From Sphingomonas sp. Leaf407 (GTDB lineage: Bacteria; Pseudomonadota; Alphaproteobacteria; Sphingomonadales; Sphingomonadaceae): a stretch of DNA of 64,000 nucleotides. Made by a program: the position numbers and the translations under genes. The stretch spans positions 1 to 64,000 of the forward strand of contig NZ_LMQO01000004.1 of the NCBI RefSeq assembly GCF_001425385.1, read 5' to 3'. The stretch's first letter is position 1, and each line of letters opens with the position of its first letter. The notes beneath the pieces are model-generated. The model ran no database searches. It saw nothing but the letters and a program-made list of their open reading frames with translations, and was not told the origin of the DNA. Positions 8,015 to 14,894 of the stretch are shown in pieces.

Positions 8015-8644
8015 TCAAAAAACGATCTCACCGCGCGACACGGCGCTGTAGCGTACCACGTTCAGTTTGAAACCCGCCCGGTCGATCAGATACCAGTTGG
8101 CCCCGAGCATCGCAAAGGTGCCCCGGCCGCCGAACGGGGCATCGGTCTGATCCTCGCCGTCGTAGCGCAACAACAGTTCGAACGCGCCGGACCTGCCGCC
8201 GGTGACGGGCGACAGCATGTCGGGGCGGTGCCACACACCCTCGCTGCCTCGACACCGAAGGCATCGATCGAACGCGGATCGCGAAGGATGCCGGACAGGA
8301 TGGCGATGTTGCGGTTGACGTTGGAGCCTTCGACCAGTGCGTCGACATCGCGGTTGATCCGCTCGTGAAATCCCCAACCGCCCAGATGCAGGAAGCCGCG
8401 ATCCGAGCGCAGCGAAGACACCGACGCCGTAGCTGCCGCCTTGCGGCGCGATGAGGTTGGCGACCGTGTCCCGTTCGGCAAATGGGATCGAGGTGAGCGA
8501 GGTTGCACCGTCGAGCGACCGGTCGTTGAGCTTTTTGCCGACAACCACGCTGAGTTCGCCAAGACCGGTCCTGCCCCGATAGCCAAGCTAGGCGTCGCGG
8601 ATCGTGACCTCGTCACCGGCGAAGTCGATCTCGGTGCGATACGC
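8015..8644 (-). pseudogene. Phosphate-selective porin O/P remnant (one stop, at least two frameshifts)
   Basis: Family sequence can be followed on the minus strand through three frames. YRTEIDFAGDEVTIRDA ends in a TAG at 8588-8590. It continues in the same frame with LGYRGRTGLGELSVVVGKKL and LTSIPFAERDTVANLIAPQG, shifts to GGWGFHERINRDVDALVEGS and RDPRSIDAFGVEAAR, and shifts back to FELLLRYDGEDQTDAPFGGR, ending MLGANWYLIDRAGFKLNVVR and a TGA at 8015. This matches the central and C-terminal barrel of OprP/OprO-type porins. The signal peptide and N-terminal coiled coil are missing, cut near 8645. No functional porin is expected. Confidence 0.75.
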
Positions 8645-8717
8645 TGCAGCCTGTGTCTGTTCGCGATGCCGTACAGCCCGGTGCTGTTGGTGGCGGCGAG
8701 CCTGCTCTGCCTGTTTC

Positions 8718-8900
8718 ATCGCCGACAAGCAGGCAGAACAGGCAAAGGCGGCGGTGCGCGACGGCGTGGCGATCACGCATCTAGACCTGCCGACGCTGAC
8801 CGGCAGCAAGCGGCAGATCGGTTGGGCGACCACCGTCCGTGCCGGGCGCCTCGCCGCATGGACGGCGAACCCGCCGCCCCGCACGTTGCGCCAGCACTGA
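8718..8900 (+). pseudogene. Possible fragment of an accessory (plasmid/phage-type) protein
   Basis: A plus-strand frame reads ADKQAEQAKAAVRDGVAITH, then LDLPTLTGSKRQIGWATTVR and AGRLAAW before a stop at 8898-8900. The LPxLTGSxKQxxWAxxxR pattern resembles a motif in small proteins of plasmids and prophages, but no family is named with certainty. It has no convincing own start and lies between two decayed genes on the other strand, so it is called a fragment. Confidence 0.3.
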
Positions 8901-9064
8901 CGCTCCCGATCCCCCCATCGTCCGTCCCCCATGTGGAATACGCGTTGGAAGTGGCGCCGGCCGCAATGCTCGCAGCGACCCTTCGCGCGGACGAACCGGA
9001 CGAAGTGGGAGATATGTCGTCAGTCGATCGGGTAGAGCAAGAGATGCTCAGGACGGATCGGCAT

Positions 9065-9640
9065 CGGTCACGGCACCATGCGGACGGTCGGCCTGCGATG
9101 ACAAGGGCTCGTTCGGGCTCGCTACCGACGTTGGCAGGAACCGATAGACGGTACCGCGCGATATGCGCGGGTCGTATGCCATCGGCGGCCAGCTTCCTGA
9201 CGGCCTCCGGATCGATCCGCGGCTTGCCGCCCTTGTAGACGCCGCGCGCCTTGGCAGCGGCGATCCCTTCGGCCTGCCGTTCTCGTCGCAGGTTCGTCTC
9301 GAACTCGGCGAAAACACCGAGCATGTCGAGGAACGCCTTGCCCGCTGCCGTGGCGGTGTCGATCGGTCGCTTTCAGCGCGACCCCCCTGTCCTTCAGTTC
9401 ATGGACGATGCCCTGCATATCCTTCATCGATCGCGCCAACCGGTAGATGCGGGTAACGACCAGCGTGTCGCCTTCGCGCAGGAAATCAAGCAGGACCTGC
9501 AACTCGGTGCGGGTGCGGCGCTCCGTGCCCGACTTCTTCTCCGACCGGATCGTCTGACATCTAGCAGCACGCAGCGCCGCTTCCTGAATGCCGAGATCCC
9601 GATCGGTCGTAGACACGCGCGCATAGCCGAAAAACGCCAT
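9065..9640 (-). pseudogene. DNA invertase/serine recombinase, frameshifted
   Basis: A Hin/Pin-type serine recombinase. It starts MAFFGYARVSTTDRDLGIQE at 9640, with the nucleophile Ser in ARVST, and continues through LDFLREGDTLVVTRIYRLAR to VALKATD. There a small deletion near 9365 shifts the frame. The family sequence resumes as IDTATAAGKAFLDMLGVFAE, FETNLRRERQAEGIAAAKAR and GVYKGGKPRIDPEAVRKLAA, shifting again inside the C-terminal helix-turn-helix (HIAR then GTVYRFLP). Intact relatives are about 190-200 residues. It is one of several broken recombinases between 8 and 15 kb. Confidence 0.8.
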
Positions 9641-9865
9641 CGAAACCCGAATCTGTTCCAGTAGCTTCCAGACCCAGCAGGCCATGTGTTCAATATCCCT
9701 GCGAACGACCCTGATCGAACGGAGAATGCGTCCGATCGCCAACGTCCGATACGGGTATGCTCCGTCGTTGTACTTGCAAGATCGCAGAAGTGCGTCGTTC
9801 TGGCGGAGACGATCCACGGTGATATCCGAGGGAGACCGGCAGTTCCAGATCAGTCTTGGTGTTCG

Positions 9866-10132
9866 TCAAGGATGTTTGAAGGTCCAGATTCTATCTGTAG
9901 CAGGTTCACCGTTCATAAGATATTGAATGTCGTCAATCTCACCGTTCGGCCAAACCACGAGTTCCTGACTGTTGATGAACTCGACTAGCATAGCATCGCC
10001 ATCCGTGGGCATGTTCCAGCTAAGTGTCAGTTTGTCACCAGGTTCGAGTTCGAAGCACTTGGGCCAAGGCTCTACCGACACGTAGATTGGAACTTCGGTC
10101 CTGTTGGCAAAAGTCTGCTTTGTCGTTGGCAT
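9866..10132 (-). CDS. Hypothetical 88-residue protein
   Basis: Starting at MPTTKQTFANRTEVPIYVSV gives an acidic protein of 88 residues with regular beta-strand-like alternation (KCFELEPGDKLTLSWNMP, MLVEFINSQELVVWPNGEID). No signal peptide or membrane segment is present and no family is recognised. The start at 10132 is preferred over the in-frame ATG at 10231 for two reasons. It has a strong AGGGCGGGG ribosome-binding site, and the longer form would run through a transcription-terminator hairpin (10187-10205). Confidence 0.55.
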   Translation of the reverse strand: MPTTKQTFANRTEVPIYVSVEPWPKCFELEPGDKLTLSWNMPTDGDAMLVEFINSQELVVWPNGEIDDIQYLMNGEPATDRIWTFKHP

Positions 10133-10186
10133 GCCCCGCCCTTTTCGATAACCGTTCCAGGAAGCATTCATCACGCCGTGAAAAAC

Positions 10187-10205
10187 GGCGGACACTCCGT
10201 CCGCC
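10187..10205 (-). terminator. Rho-independent terminator downstream of ldh
   Basis: On the minus strand GGCGGAC-GGAGT-GTCCGCC forms a 7-bp GC-rich stem followed by GTTTTTC. It lies 80 bp beyond the stop of the lactate dehydrogenase gene. A similar hairpin lies at 11708-11724. Confidence 0.65.
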
Positions 10206-10285
10206 GCGACGGCTAATTTTAGCTGCTTCATACAACGCTGATACCCGTCGCAGCGCGATGGATACCCTTCGTCCGCCCTCGTGGA

Positions 10286-11266
10286 TCAGCGGATGCCGGA
10301 GCCTTGATGTCCCTTGTCGCTATCCAGCGTGGCAAAAGCCTCGGTCAGTTTCGCAGCAGACGCGCGTAGCGCAGCTTCCTCGTCGGAGTCGAGCGCCGGG
10401 AAGAGAACACGTTCGGTGCCACCAGCGCCGACAATGCAAGGCAGGCTTAGACATATGTCGCGCATGCCATATCCATGCTCGATCCATGCGGTAACGGGCA
10501 ATACCGACCGTTCGTCCCGGACCACTGCCTCGCAAATGCGGACGATGGCGGTGGCAACGCCGAAGGATGTGAAGCCTTTGCCGGTGACGATGCGATAACC
10601 GGCATCGCGGACATGCTCGCCCAATGCCGGCAGATCGAGCGGGCTACCGGTATCGATGAAGTCACCTAGTGGCTGCCCACCAATCCGAACCGTCGAGAAC
10701 GCCGCCACTTCGCTATCGCCATGCTCCCCCAGCACGTAACCGTCGATCGCTCCGGCCGAGAGGTCGAGCGCTGCGGACAGGCTCTGCTTGAGCCGACTGG
10801 TGTCGAGCAGAGTACCTGTACCAATGACCCTGTGTCGGGGCAGCCCGGCGTAGCGGATGGCAATCATCGTCATCAGGTCAACCGGATTCGACGCGATTAC
10901 CAACACACCGGCAAAACCAGCGTCCGCCAGATGTTTTACGCAATCCTCGACGATAACCGCGCTGCGCGAGGCGAGCGACAGCCGTGTTTCACTCCCGTGT
11001 GAGGCCGCTCCGGCTGTAACCACCGCGATATCCGCTGTCGCGGCGTCATCGTAGGAACCGGCCCAAATCCGTGCAGGCCTGGCAAGCGCGTTCGCATCGG
11101 TGAGATCGGCAGCCTCGGCTGCCGCAAGAGCCGCGTTGCTGTCGACCAGCACGATCTCGCGAAACAGCGCTCTCAACATCATCGCATACGCAGCGGTTGC
11201 GCCGACGTGCCCTGCTCCAATGAATGCGACCCGACCCGAAGGCGGTGCCTGCATGGGTGGCGTCAT
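10286..11266 (-). CDS. ldh: L-lactate dehydrogenase (malate/lactate dehydrogenase family)
   Basis: A 326-residue cytoplasmic NAD-dependent 2-hydroxyacid dehydrogenase. The Rossmann fingerprint is VAFIGAGHVGATAAYAM (about residues 13-29). The NAD-binding NPVD motif follows in VLVIASNPVDLMTMIA, then GTLLDTSRLKQSLS, whose Arg binds the substrate carboxylate, and GYVLGEHGDSEVAAFS with the catalytic His. GTGTLLDTSR favours lactate dehydrogenase over malate dehydrogenase. It interconverts pyruvate and L-lactate. The ATG at 11266 is chosen because it overlaps the TGA of a small upstream ORF (ATGA). Confidence 0.88.
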   Translation of the reverse strand: MTPPMQAPPSGRVAFIGAGHVGATAAYAMMLRALFREIVLVDSNAALAAAEAADLTDANALARPARIWAGSYDDAATADIAVVTAGAASHGSETRLSLASRSAVIVEDCVKHLADAGFAGVLVIASNPVDLMTMIAIRYAGLPRHRVIGTGTLLDTSRLKQSLSAALDLSAGAIDGYVLGEHGDSEVAAFSTVRIGGQPLGDFIDTGSPLDLPALGEHVRDAGYRIVTGKGFTSFGVATAIVRICEAVVRDERSVLPVTAWIEHGYGMRDICLSLPCIVGAGGTERVLFPALDSDEEAALRASAAKLTEAFATLDSDKGHQGSGIR

Positions 11267-11445
11267 GACGCGATCACCGCCGGGAACGGCGCCGCGCGCC
11301 CTGCTTCTACGGCACCGGCCGCCTCCAACAAGCGGTGCAAAACGGCCAGCTTGTCGTGACAAATGCGAGCAACGGCACTGTTCGCGACATCTGCCATCGT
11401 CTGTTCGGTTAGAGCGCGACGATGATGGTACGCACGTGTGCTCAT
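11263..11445 (-). CDS. Small ORF coupled to ldh
   Basis: A 60-residue ORF starting MSTRAYHHRRALTEQTMADV. It has a good ribosome-binding site (GGGAG, 7 bases before the ATG) and its TGA overlaps the ldh ATG. The product is mostly helical (NSAVARICHDKLAVLHRLLE) with no signal or membrane segment. No family is recognised. It could be a small regulatory or structural protein, or a leader that sets the translation level of ldh. The coupling and ribosome-binding site are the only evidence that it is expressed. Confidence 0.5.
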   Translation of the reverse strand: MSTRAYHHRRALTEQTMADVANSAVARICHDKLAVLHRLLEAAGAVEAGRAAPFPAVIAS

Positions 11446-11779
11446 AGCAATTCTCCCACAAAGCGGGAGCACTTGCGTCTCTCTGCCTCCGCTGCGCCGT
11501 GGCAGTGTGCGGGGGTATTGCAGCTATACCGCAGATTTACGGTTGTACCTAATCGGGCGCGCGTTGGCGAAAGCACGCTTTGCGGCACTGTACGGCATAC
11601 CACTATTGCGTCCGCGCGGGACGCCCCCGCGACCGGCCGTTGCAAAAGGAATTATTCGCCCACACCGCAATCCGCGAGGGCACGTTTGCCTGCTGCAATA
11701 CGAAAGAGCGGACACCCTGTCCGCCGCCTCGTCTCCGACCCCGCACAAATCCGCCAATCTAAAATTGCTGCGTGCGCCT
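11446..11779. other. Non-coding stretch between the ldh pair and the resolvase remnant
   Basis: No gene is supported here. It must hold the promoter of the small ORF/ldh pair (minus strand); no convincing -35/-10 pair was identified. Its other feature is a terminator-like hairpin at 11708-11724. Confidence 0.5.
11708..11724 (-). terminator. Hairpin GCGGACA-GGG-TGTCCGC after the resolvase remnant
   Basis: A perfect 7-bp stem with a 3-nt loop, followed on the minus strand by TCTTTC. It is closely similar in stem sequence to the terminator at 10187-10205, and both are preceded (minus strand) by paired GGGTATC words and an AATTTTAG/AAAATTAG stretch. Confidence 0.5.
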
Positions 11780-12005
11780 TGATACCCTCACGATACCCTC
11801 ATGCCCTTGCTCGAACAGCAGTTCAGCCTCGGGAACCGGCAAACGGCTGATCCGGTCGCGCGCCCGACGCCTTCTCGCGGTACACCGCCGCGACATAGCA
11901 GCCGGCTGCCCAAGCGCCAGCAACGATCGCATCCTGCCGGGCCAGATCTTGCTCGCCGGTACTCACGCGCAAATATACCCGCGCGGCTTGGACAATCGTG
12001 TTCAT
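11780..12005 (-). pseudogene. Resolvase (serine recombinase) remnant with internal deletion
   Basis: It starts MNTIVQAARVYLRVSTGEQD at 12005, with the catalytic Ser in RVST, and continues LARQDAIVAGAWAAGCYVAA and VYREKASGAR as in resolvase N-termini. The following sequence leaves frame; in another frame RISRLPVPEAELLFEQGH is recognisable as the segment that normally lies about 20-25 residues further on. The helix-turn-helix end is absent. It represents a small resolvase gene that has suffered an internal deletion and truncation. Confidence 0.65.
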
Positions 12006-12163
12006 CTGCTGACTGGCATAGCTCGTTGACTCCGTCAGATATACTTAAGCTAGCCTGTGACACGATGGCGGGTCAGATGAATCCGAAGCAAGTCCAAATA
12101 GCCTGGCCAAAAATGCCGATCTCATCATGCCGTCGTAGTGCCAGAGTTCGCCGAGAAGTACGG

Positions 12164-13258
12164 TTACAGGAATTGTTGCCCGGCATGATCCCGAAACGCA
12201 TCGTGGTTACGGACATAGGTGCTGAGGATGTCGAGCGACTTGTGCCGGCTGACCTCGCGCATCTTGAAGACATTGGCACCGGGCTGCCGTGCCGCCTCGG
12301 TAAGAAACCCGGAGCGCAGCGAATGACCGGAAAACAACGCCGGATCGAGACCGGCGGCTTGCGCCCGCGCCTTGACGACGAGGGCCACGCCTTGCGGGCT
12401 CATCGCCGCCGGCTGCACGCGATCCTCCACCCGGCACCACGCGGGCTTGCCATCGGCGGTTCTCACCCTTTCCTGCGAGGCCGGGTCCCGGTCGGCGACA
12501 CGGATTTGTGCCAGCTTGCGGAACAGCGGCCCGTCGGTGACGCGGCCGACCCGTAACCATTCCAGTAACAGTGCCTTTGGCCGTATTCGTTTGCCCTCGG
12601 GAATGGCAATCCAGACGCCAAGGCCTGCCTGATCCGTTTTCGACCGGGCGATGAAGAGGCGCAAGCCTTCCGGCACGATCTGTACATCGGTAAAGGTCAA
12701 GGCGACGAGTTCGGACCGCCGCAGGGCCGCCGCCATGCCGATCGCCAGCAACGCTCGATCGCGGACACTGCGGACGTCGTCACCTGTAATGCCGGCGAGC
12801 ATTCGGCCAAGCTGGTCGCCATCCGCCGCCGCCTTCTGCCGGGGGCGAGCCCCGTGGGTGTTACGGATACCGGCGAAGGTCCTGCGCAACTGGTGACCGC
12901 CGTCTTGGTCGCCGGGCGTGAGATAGCCTGCCTCGCGATGGCGGTCGTTGATCGCCGCCAGATAGCGCGAGAGCGTGGAAATCTTCTTGGGCAGACGCGG
13001 CGGGGATGCAGCAGGGTCACCATCTTTCATGCTGGAGATGAAGACGGCGACCGACGCGGGAGAAGCCGGTAAAGCGGACAGGCCACGCGCCGCGCACCAA
13101 AGGGCGAAGGTTTTCCAGTCAGCAGCATAGGCACGTCTTGTCGCGCTCGAGCGCGCGGCTTCCACATACATCCGCGCGCGTGCGACTTCTTCTTCCAGAA
13201 GACAGGGTACGAGCGCCTTCTCGTGCTGGGACCGTGCCTGCAACGCACTCCCACTCAT
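12164..13258 (-). CDS. Tyrosine recombinase/integrase
   Basis: A 364-residue tyrosine recombinase. It has an N-terminal SAM-like core-binding domain (about residues 15-115: ATRRAYAADWKTFALWCAAR, TLSRYLAAINDRHREAGYLT). The catalytic domain shows Arg180 (ALRRSEL), Lys207 (RSKTDQ), the HSLRSG box with His312/Arg315, His339 (SRHKS) and the nucleophile Tyr348 (ILSTYVRN). All active-site residues are present, so it is probably functional. The substrate site is unknown. Its ATG overlaps the stop of the upstream vapC, an unusual arrangement that makes it the third gene of a vapB-vapC-integrase operon. Confidence 0.9.
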   Translation of the reverse strand: MSGSALQARSQHEKALVPCLLEEEVARARMYVEAARSSATRRAYAADWKTFALWCAARGLSALPASPASVAVFISSMKDGDPAASPPRLPKKISTLSRYLAAINDRHREAGYLTPGDQDGGHQLRRTFAGIRNTHGARPRQKAAADGDQLGRMLAGITGDDVRSVRDRALLAIGMAAALRRSELVALTFTDVQIVPEGLRLFIARSKTDQAGLGVWIAIPEGKRIRPKALLLEWLRVGRVTDGPLFRKLAQIRVADRDPASQERVRTADGKPAWCRVEDRVQPAAMSPQGVALVVKARAQAAGLDPALFSGHSLRSGFLTEAARQPGANVFKMREVSRHKSLDILSTYVRNHDAFRDHAGQQFL

Positions 13259-13644
13259 CGCGCCTGCTCGACCGTGACGTCGATTTCAAGGTTCGACCAG
13301 ACGCGATCCGTTGTCAGTGCCGTGGTCCGGCGAATCTGCGCCAATGCCAGGCAGGCACGATCGCCCAACGACAGACCAAGTCCTGCCGTCGTTGCCCGCA
13401 TCAGCCCTGCAAGCTCCGCTTGCTGCCGATCGACCGGGACCACCTCGATGTCGAGATCGGCCATAATCGTGACAATATCGGCGGGCGGCATGCCGCGGTC
13501 GACCAGCTTGGCGACCACCTCTGCGTAGTTGCTGGCGCTGATCATCGCACCGGGCAGTCGCGCCGCGACATGCTCGGCACCCTCTTCTTCGAACATCACA
13601 CACAACAGGGCGGACGAGTCCAGGACGTAACGCAGCTTATTCAC
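13255..13644 (-). CDS. vapC: VapC-type PIN-domain toxin
   Basis: About 129 residues from the GTG at 13644 (MNKLRYVLDSSALLCVMFEE). PIN-domain acidic residues are visible: Asp9 in VLDSSALL, Glu in NYAEVVAKL, Asp in LGDRACLALA and Asp in LTTDRVW. VapC toxins are Mg-dependent ribonucleases that usually cut tRNA or rRNA and are held inactive by VapB. The GTG overlaps the vapB stop (GTGAATAA), which decides the start over the upstream GTG at 13659. Its own TGA overlaps the integrase ATG. Confidence 0.88.
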   Translation of the reverse strand: MNKLRYVLDSSALLCVMFEEEGAEHVAARLPGAMISASNYAEVVAKLVDRGMPPADIVTIMADLDIEVVPVDRQQAELAGLMRATTAGLGLSLGDRACLALAQIRRTTALTTDRVWSNLEIDVTVEQAR

Positions 13645-13885
13645 CGGCAGCCTCGGCACGGCGATCCGCGATCAGTTCGTCCGACAGGTTGCCCTGTTCC
13701 GGACGGTAGCGGCGCAATTGCTCCTGTATGCGGCGCAGTGCGGACTTTGCCGATCGGACGCGCAGCTCGTCGCCCTCCACTGAAAAATAGACGGTATCGC
13801 CTTCAGCCAGCCCCAGGTGCTTGCGGACATCGGCGGGCAGCGCGATGCGGCCACCTGCGATAACCCGTCCCTTCAAGACGCCCAT
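13637..13885 (-). CDS. vapB: VapB antitoxin, AbrB/MazE-type DNA-binding
   Basis: An 82-residue antitoxin. The N-terminal swapped-hairpin AbrB domain reads LKGRVIAGGRIALPADVRKH, then LGLAEGDTVYFSVEGDELRV. The C-terminal helical tail (ALRRIQEQLRRYRPEQ, NLSDELIADRRAEAAGE) should wrap the VapC toxin. A GAGGAA ribosome-binding site lies 7 bases before the ATG. It is expected to bind its own promoter region, where a GCGATAA/TTATCGC inverted repeat lies at 13972-13992. The second antitoxin at 14141 has the same domain plan and a similar tail motif (TDDFLMDRKVEAA). Confidence 0.88.
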   Translation of the reverse strand: MGVLKGRVIAGGRIALPADVRKHLGLAEGDTVYFSVEGDELRVRSAKSALRRIQEQLRRYRPEQGNLSDELIADRRAEAAGE

Positions 13886-13971
13886 AGCTGCTTCCTCGTC
13901 TCGCTACACTAGACGCGACGAATACTGGTTATAACTATAGTGCGCTACTGGAAACGATGCTCCACCGAAAC

Positions 13972-13992
13972 GCGATAAGCACACGTTATCGC
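13972..13992. promoter_or_regulatory. Inverted repeat GCGATAA-N7-TTATCGC between the two vapBC modules
   Basis: A perfect 7-bp inverted repeat in the 255-bp divergent region between vapB genes, of the kind bound by VapB/AbrB dimers. A second, wider pair TATGTCA (14045-14051) and TGACATA (14100-14106) flanks the start side of the right-hand module, with a TATAAT at 14093-14098. Binding is inferred from position only. Confidence 0.45.
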
Positions 13993-14140
13993 TATTTGCA
14001 TGAGGTAATGCCCTATCTGGGTATGCTCAGACAAAGGGGTTCGGTATGTCATGTTGTGCCGGTATGGCTCTAGCTAACCTTGTGCCACTTTTTATAATGT
14101 GACATATGGCCAAAACAGTTAAAGATAGGATATGTTGGCA

Positions 14141-14434
14141 ATGGCAACACGGAGCATGGATGTAAAAGTGGCCGGAAATGGTCGCATGATCCTGCCGGCA
14201 TCGGTACGAAAGGCGATGGGTCTGCATGGTGATGCGAAGGTCATCCTCACGGTTGAGGACGATCAGGTCCGCCTGTCCCCGATCGGGCATGGCGTGTCCC
14301 GTGCCCAGGCGCTTTATCGGGAACATGCCAAGCAGGCACGCTCGACCGACGACTTTCTGATGGACCGAAAGGTCGAGGCTGCCGCTGATCTAGGTGAGGG
14401 TACATCTGGCGAAATGGATCGAGACGTACAATGA
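14141..14434 (+). CDS. vapB: VapB antitoxin, AbrB type (second module)
   Basis: A 97-residue protein starting MATRSMDVKVAGNGRMILPA, followed by SVRKAMGLHGDAKVILTVED, a complete AbrB/MazE DNA-binding domain. A helical tail (SRAQALYREHAKQARSTDDF, LMDRKVEAAADLGE) fits toxin binding. An ATG at 14132 in frame is possible but has poor ribosome-binding-site spacing; AGGAT lies about 9 bases before 14141. Its TGA overlaps the vapC ATG. It is divergent from the first vapB and related to it, so the two modules probably arose by duplication and inversion or meet at a recombination hotspot. Confidence 0.88.
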   Translation: MATRSMDVKVAGNGRMILPASVRKAMGLHGDAKVILTVEDDQVRLSPIGHGVSRAQALYREHAKQARSTDDFLMDRKVEAAADLGEGTSGEMDRDVQ

Positions 14435-14817
14435 CATCCGTCGTTCTCGACGCGTCTGCGGTGCTCGCACTGGTCCGGGATGAACCCGGCGCCGACAAGG
14501 TCGCACCCCATATCGGGCGTGCTGCGATTTCTGCGGTCAACCTGCAGGAGGTCATCAAGGAACTGCTGCTCAGCGGTCTCGACGAAGGCACCACCCGCGA
14601 ATTGCTCGACGAGCTTCGCCTTGATGTTTGTGCCCATGATGTCGAGGCAGCCTACGTCGCCGCTGCCTTGCATTCCCAGACGCGCCAATATGGCCGCGGT
14701 CTTGGCGATCGCTCCTGTCTTGCGCTGGCGGTGCAGCTTGGTGTCCCTGCCCTCACCGCCGATCGCGAATGGAAAAAGGTTCGGGTCAAAAATCTGAAGG
14801 TCGAGCACATCCGATAG
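14431..14817 (+). CDS. vapC: VapC PIN-domain toxin (second module)
   Basis: A 128-residue PIN-domain ribonuclease toxin starting MTSVVLDASAVLALVRDEPG (Asp7). It has the family's remaining acidic positions in VNLQEVIKEL (Glu), GRGLGDRSCLALAVQL (Asp) and PALTADREW (Asp). The ATG overlaps the vapB stop (ATGA). It should cleave structured RNA when free of VapB. Just after the stop, GATAGGCCATCA occurs twice in tandem (14813-14839), and a GC-rich hairpin follows at 14856-14887. Confidence 0.9.
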   Translation: MTSVVLDASAVLALVRDEPGADKVAPHIGRAAISAVNLQEVIKELLLSGLDEGTTRELLDELRLDVCAHDVEAAYVAAALHSQTRQYGRGLGDRSCLALAVQLGVPALTADREWKKVRVKNLKVEHIR

Positions 14818-14855
14818 GCCATCAGGCGATAGGCCATCAAGAAGAGTAACCTATT

Positions 14856-14887
14856 CCCCCGGCCGCATGCGAGACGCAAGCCGGGGG
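14856..14887. terminator. Hairpin CCCCCGGC...GCCGGGGG between convergent vapC and znuD-like genes
   Basis: An 8-bp GC stem with a 16-nt loop between the stop of vapC (14817) and the stop of the receptor gene (14895). No long T-run follows in either direction, so it is a plausible but weak bidirectional terminator. Confidence 0.45.
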
Positions 14888-14894
14888 CAACGGG

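Noticed and set aside
10133..10231. Longer start for the hypothetical protein at 9866
   Set aside because: The added 33 codons include a terminator hairpin with a T-run and there is a weaker ribosome-binding site.
10187..11805. Integron attC sites flanking ldh
   Set aside because: No GTTRRRY/RYYYAAC core pair was found in the hairpin regions, and the nearby tyrosine recombinase lacks a visible integron-integrase insertion.
14813..14839. Tandem GATAGGCCATCA as a start of a repeat array
   Set aside because: Only two copies at a 15-bp period, so most likely a simple slippage duplication after vapC.
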